Source: WFZT01 sp964398355 (lineage in GTDB: Bacteria > Hydrothermota > Hydrothermia > B15-G9 > WFZT01). From it: DNA of 8,584 bases. Each line of letters opens with the position of its first letter. The stretch's first letter is position 1. Below, in pieces: positions 8,223 through 8,584 of this stretch. Location of the stretch: contig CAYNMM010000079.1 of assembly GCA_964398355.1 (NCBI GenBank), positions 1 through 8,584 on the forward strand, read 5' to 3'. The notes beneath the pieces were generated by a model, which saw nothing but the letters and a program-made list of their open reading frames with translations, searched no databases and was not told the DNA's origin. The position numbers were made by a program, and so were the translations under genes.

Positions 8223-8249
8223 TTTACATCTAAACTATATAGTTAAAAT
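8223..8249 (+). promoter_or_regulatory. Possible sigma-70-type promoter for the YwiC-like gene
   Basis: TTTACA (8223-8228) and TAAAAT (8244-8249) each match five of six consensus bases, but the spacer is only 15. A perfect 12-base palindrome, AACTATATAGTT (8233-8244), fills most of the spacer and could be an operator. In such AT-rich DNA this is weak evidence. Confidence 0.22.
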
Positions 8250-8296
8250 TGGAGGTATAGAATTTTATCACAAATGATGTTATATTATTCGGTCTT

Positions 8297-8584
8297 ATGA
8301 AGAGGTATTTTTTAAAACATCATGGTGTGTGGGTAATATCAAATGTTTCATTTGCTCTTGGATTCCTTTACACACGGCATTTTGAGTGGCACAATTTACT
8401 TACCTGGTTGGGTTTCATGTTAATTCTGAATTCCAAACAATCTCTTTTTATAAAAAAATACTTTCCATTTATTTTTCAGAGCTTTTTAGGCTGGGGATTA
8501 CTTGCAATTTCTTTGAGGGAACCCACTATTTTTATTGTCTCGATCGTAATTGCAATTCCATACGTAATTTATTACCTAATCTGG
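8297..8584 (+). CDS. YwiC-like family membrane protein, N-terminal part (runs off window)
   Basis: An open frame of 96 codons starts at ATG 8297 and is still open at the end of the window. The translation begins MKRYFLKHHGVW; K-x-HG-x-W near the N-terminus is the hallmark of the YwiC-like family, usually seen as 'PKQHGAW'. At least three or four hydrophobic segments follow (about 11-24, 34-45, 58-72 and 76-95), so it is an integral membrane protein. The family's function is unknown to me. The frame is blocked by TAG at 8258-8260, and no other standard start lies between that stop and the ATG. The start lacks an adjacent Shine-Dalgarno sequence; a GGAGGT lies 40 bases upstream, too far to serve it. 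It is divergent from the phosphatidyltransferase gene. Confidence 0.72.
   Translation, partial: MKRYFLKHHGVWVISNVSFALGFLYTRHFEWHNLLTWLGFMLILNSKQSLFIKKYFPFIFQSFLGWGLLAISLREPTIFIVSIVIAIPYVIYYLIW

Larger units (their letters stand above)
7919..8296. other. Divergent intergenic region with possible secondary structure
   Basis: These 378 bases separate the leftward phosphatidyltransferase from the rightward YwiC-like gene and must hold the start signals of both. I see no credible coding frame, tRNA or recognisable ncRNA. A loosely repeated motif, TCTAATAT followed shortly by TAACAT or a close variant, occurs at 7921 and 8003. An inverted repeat lies at 8104-8172 and a promoter-like AT-rich stretch near 8223-8249. 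Confidence 0.55.

Overview
The window joins a very GC-rich RNA segment (38 of the first 60 bases are G or C) to protein genes that are AT-rich (19 and 21 G+C in two sampled 60-base lines). It starts inside a 16S rRNA gene on the + strand, continues through a short spacer into tRNA-Ile(GAT), and then the rRNA operon stops, with no 23S or 5S gene in the remaining ~7.9 kb. GC-rich stable RNAs in a low-GC genome suggest growth at elevated temperature. One protein has a type IX secretion (T9SS) C-terminal sorting domain and another resembles LolA, so the cell is a diderm, probably of the FCB group or a related candidate phylum such as WOR-3/Stahlbacteria or Hydrothermae. That placement is inference: no 16S comparison could be run.

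Layout: 1-516 16S rRNA (3' third); 592-669 tRNA-Ile; 670-862 convergent spacer. Positions 863-7297 hold four minus-strand genes, transcribed from right to left: SMP-30-like propeller (6536-7297), penicillin-acylase-family Ntn hydrolase (4197-6539), large T9SS-targeted surface protein (1417-4200) and LolA-like protein (863-1420). All three junctions are 4-base stop/start overlaps (ATGA, GTGA, ATGA), so this is almost certainly one translationally coupled operon. About 100 bases further upstream on the same strand is a CDP-alcohol phosphatidyltransferase (7400-7918). A 378-base divergent intergenic region then leads to a + strand YwiC-like membrane protein (8297 onward) that runs off the window.

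All the protein genes look envelope-related. The acylase has a membrane anchor and an intact self-processing and catalytic set (Ser239, His261, Asn417). The surface protein combines CARDB-like and jelly-roll-like domains, a propeller-like region and a sorting signal. The LolA-like protein would act in the periplasm, and the phosphatidyltransferase makes membrane lipid. A lactonase-type propeller coupled to an acylase may act jointly on an acylated or lactone substrate, but that is a hypothesis. I found no mobile element, CRISPR array or phage gene.
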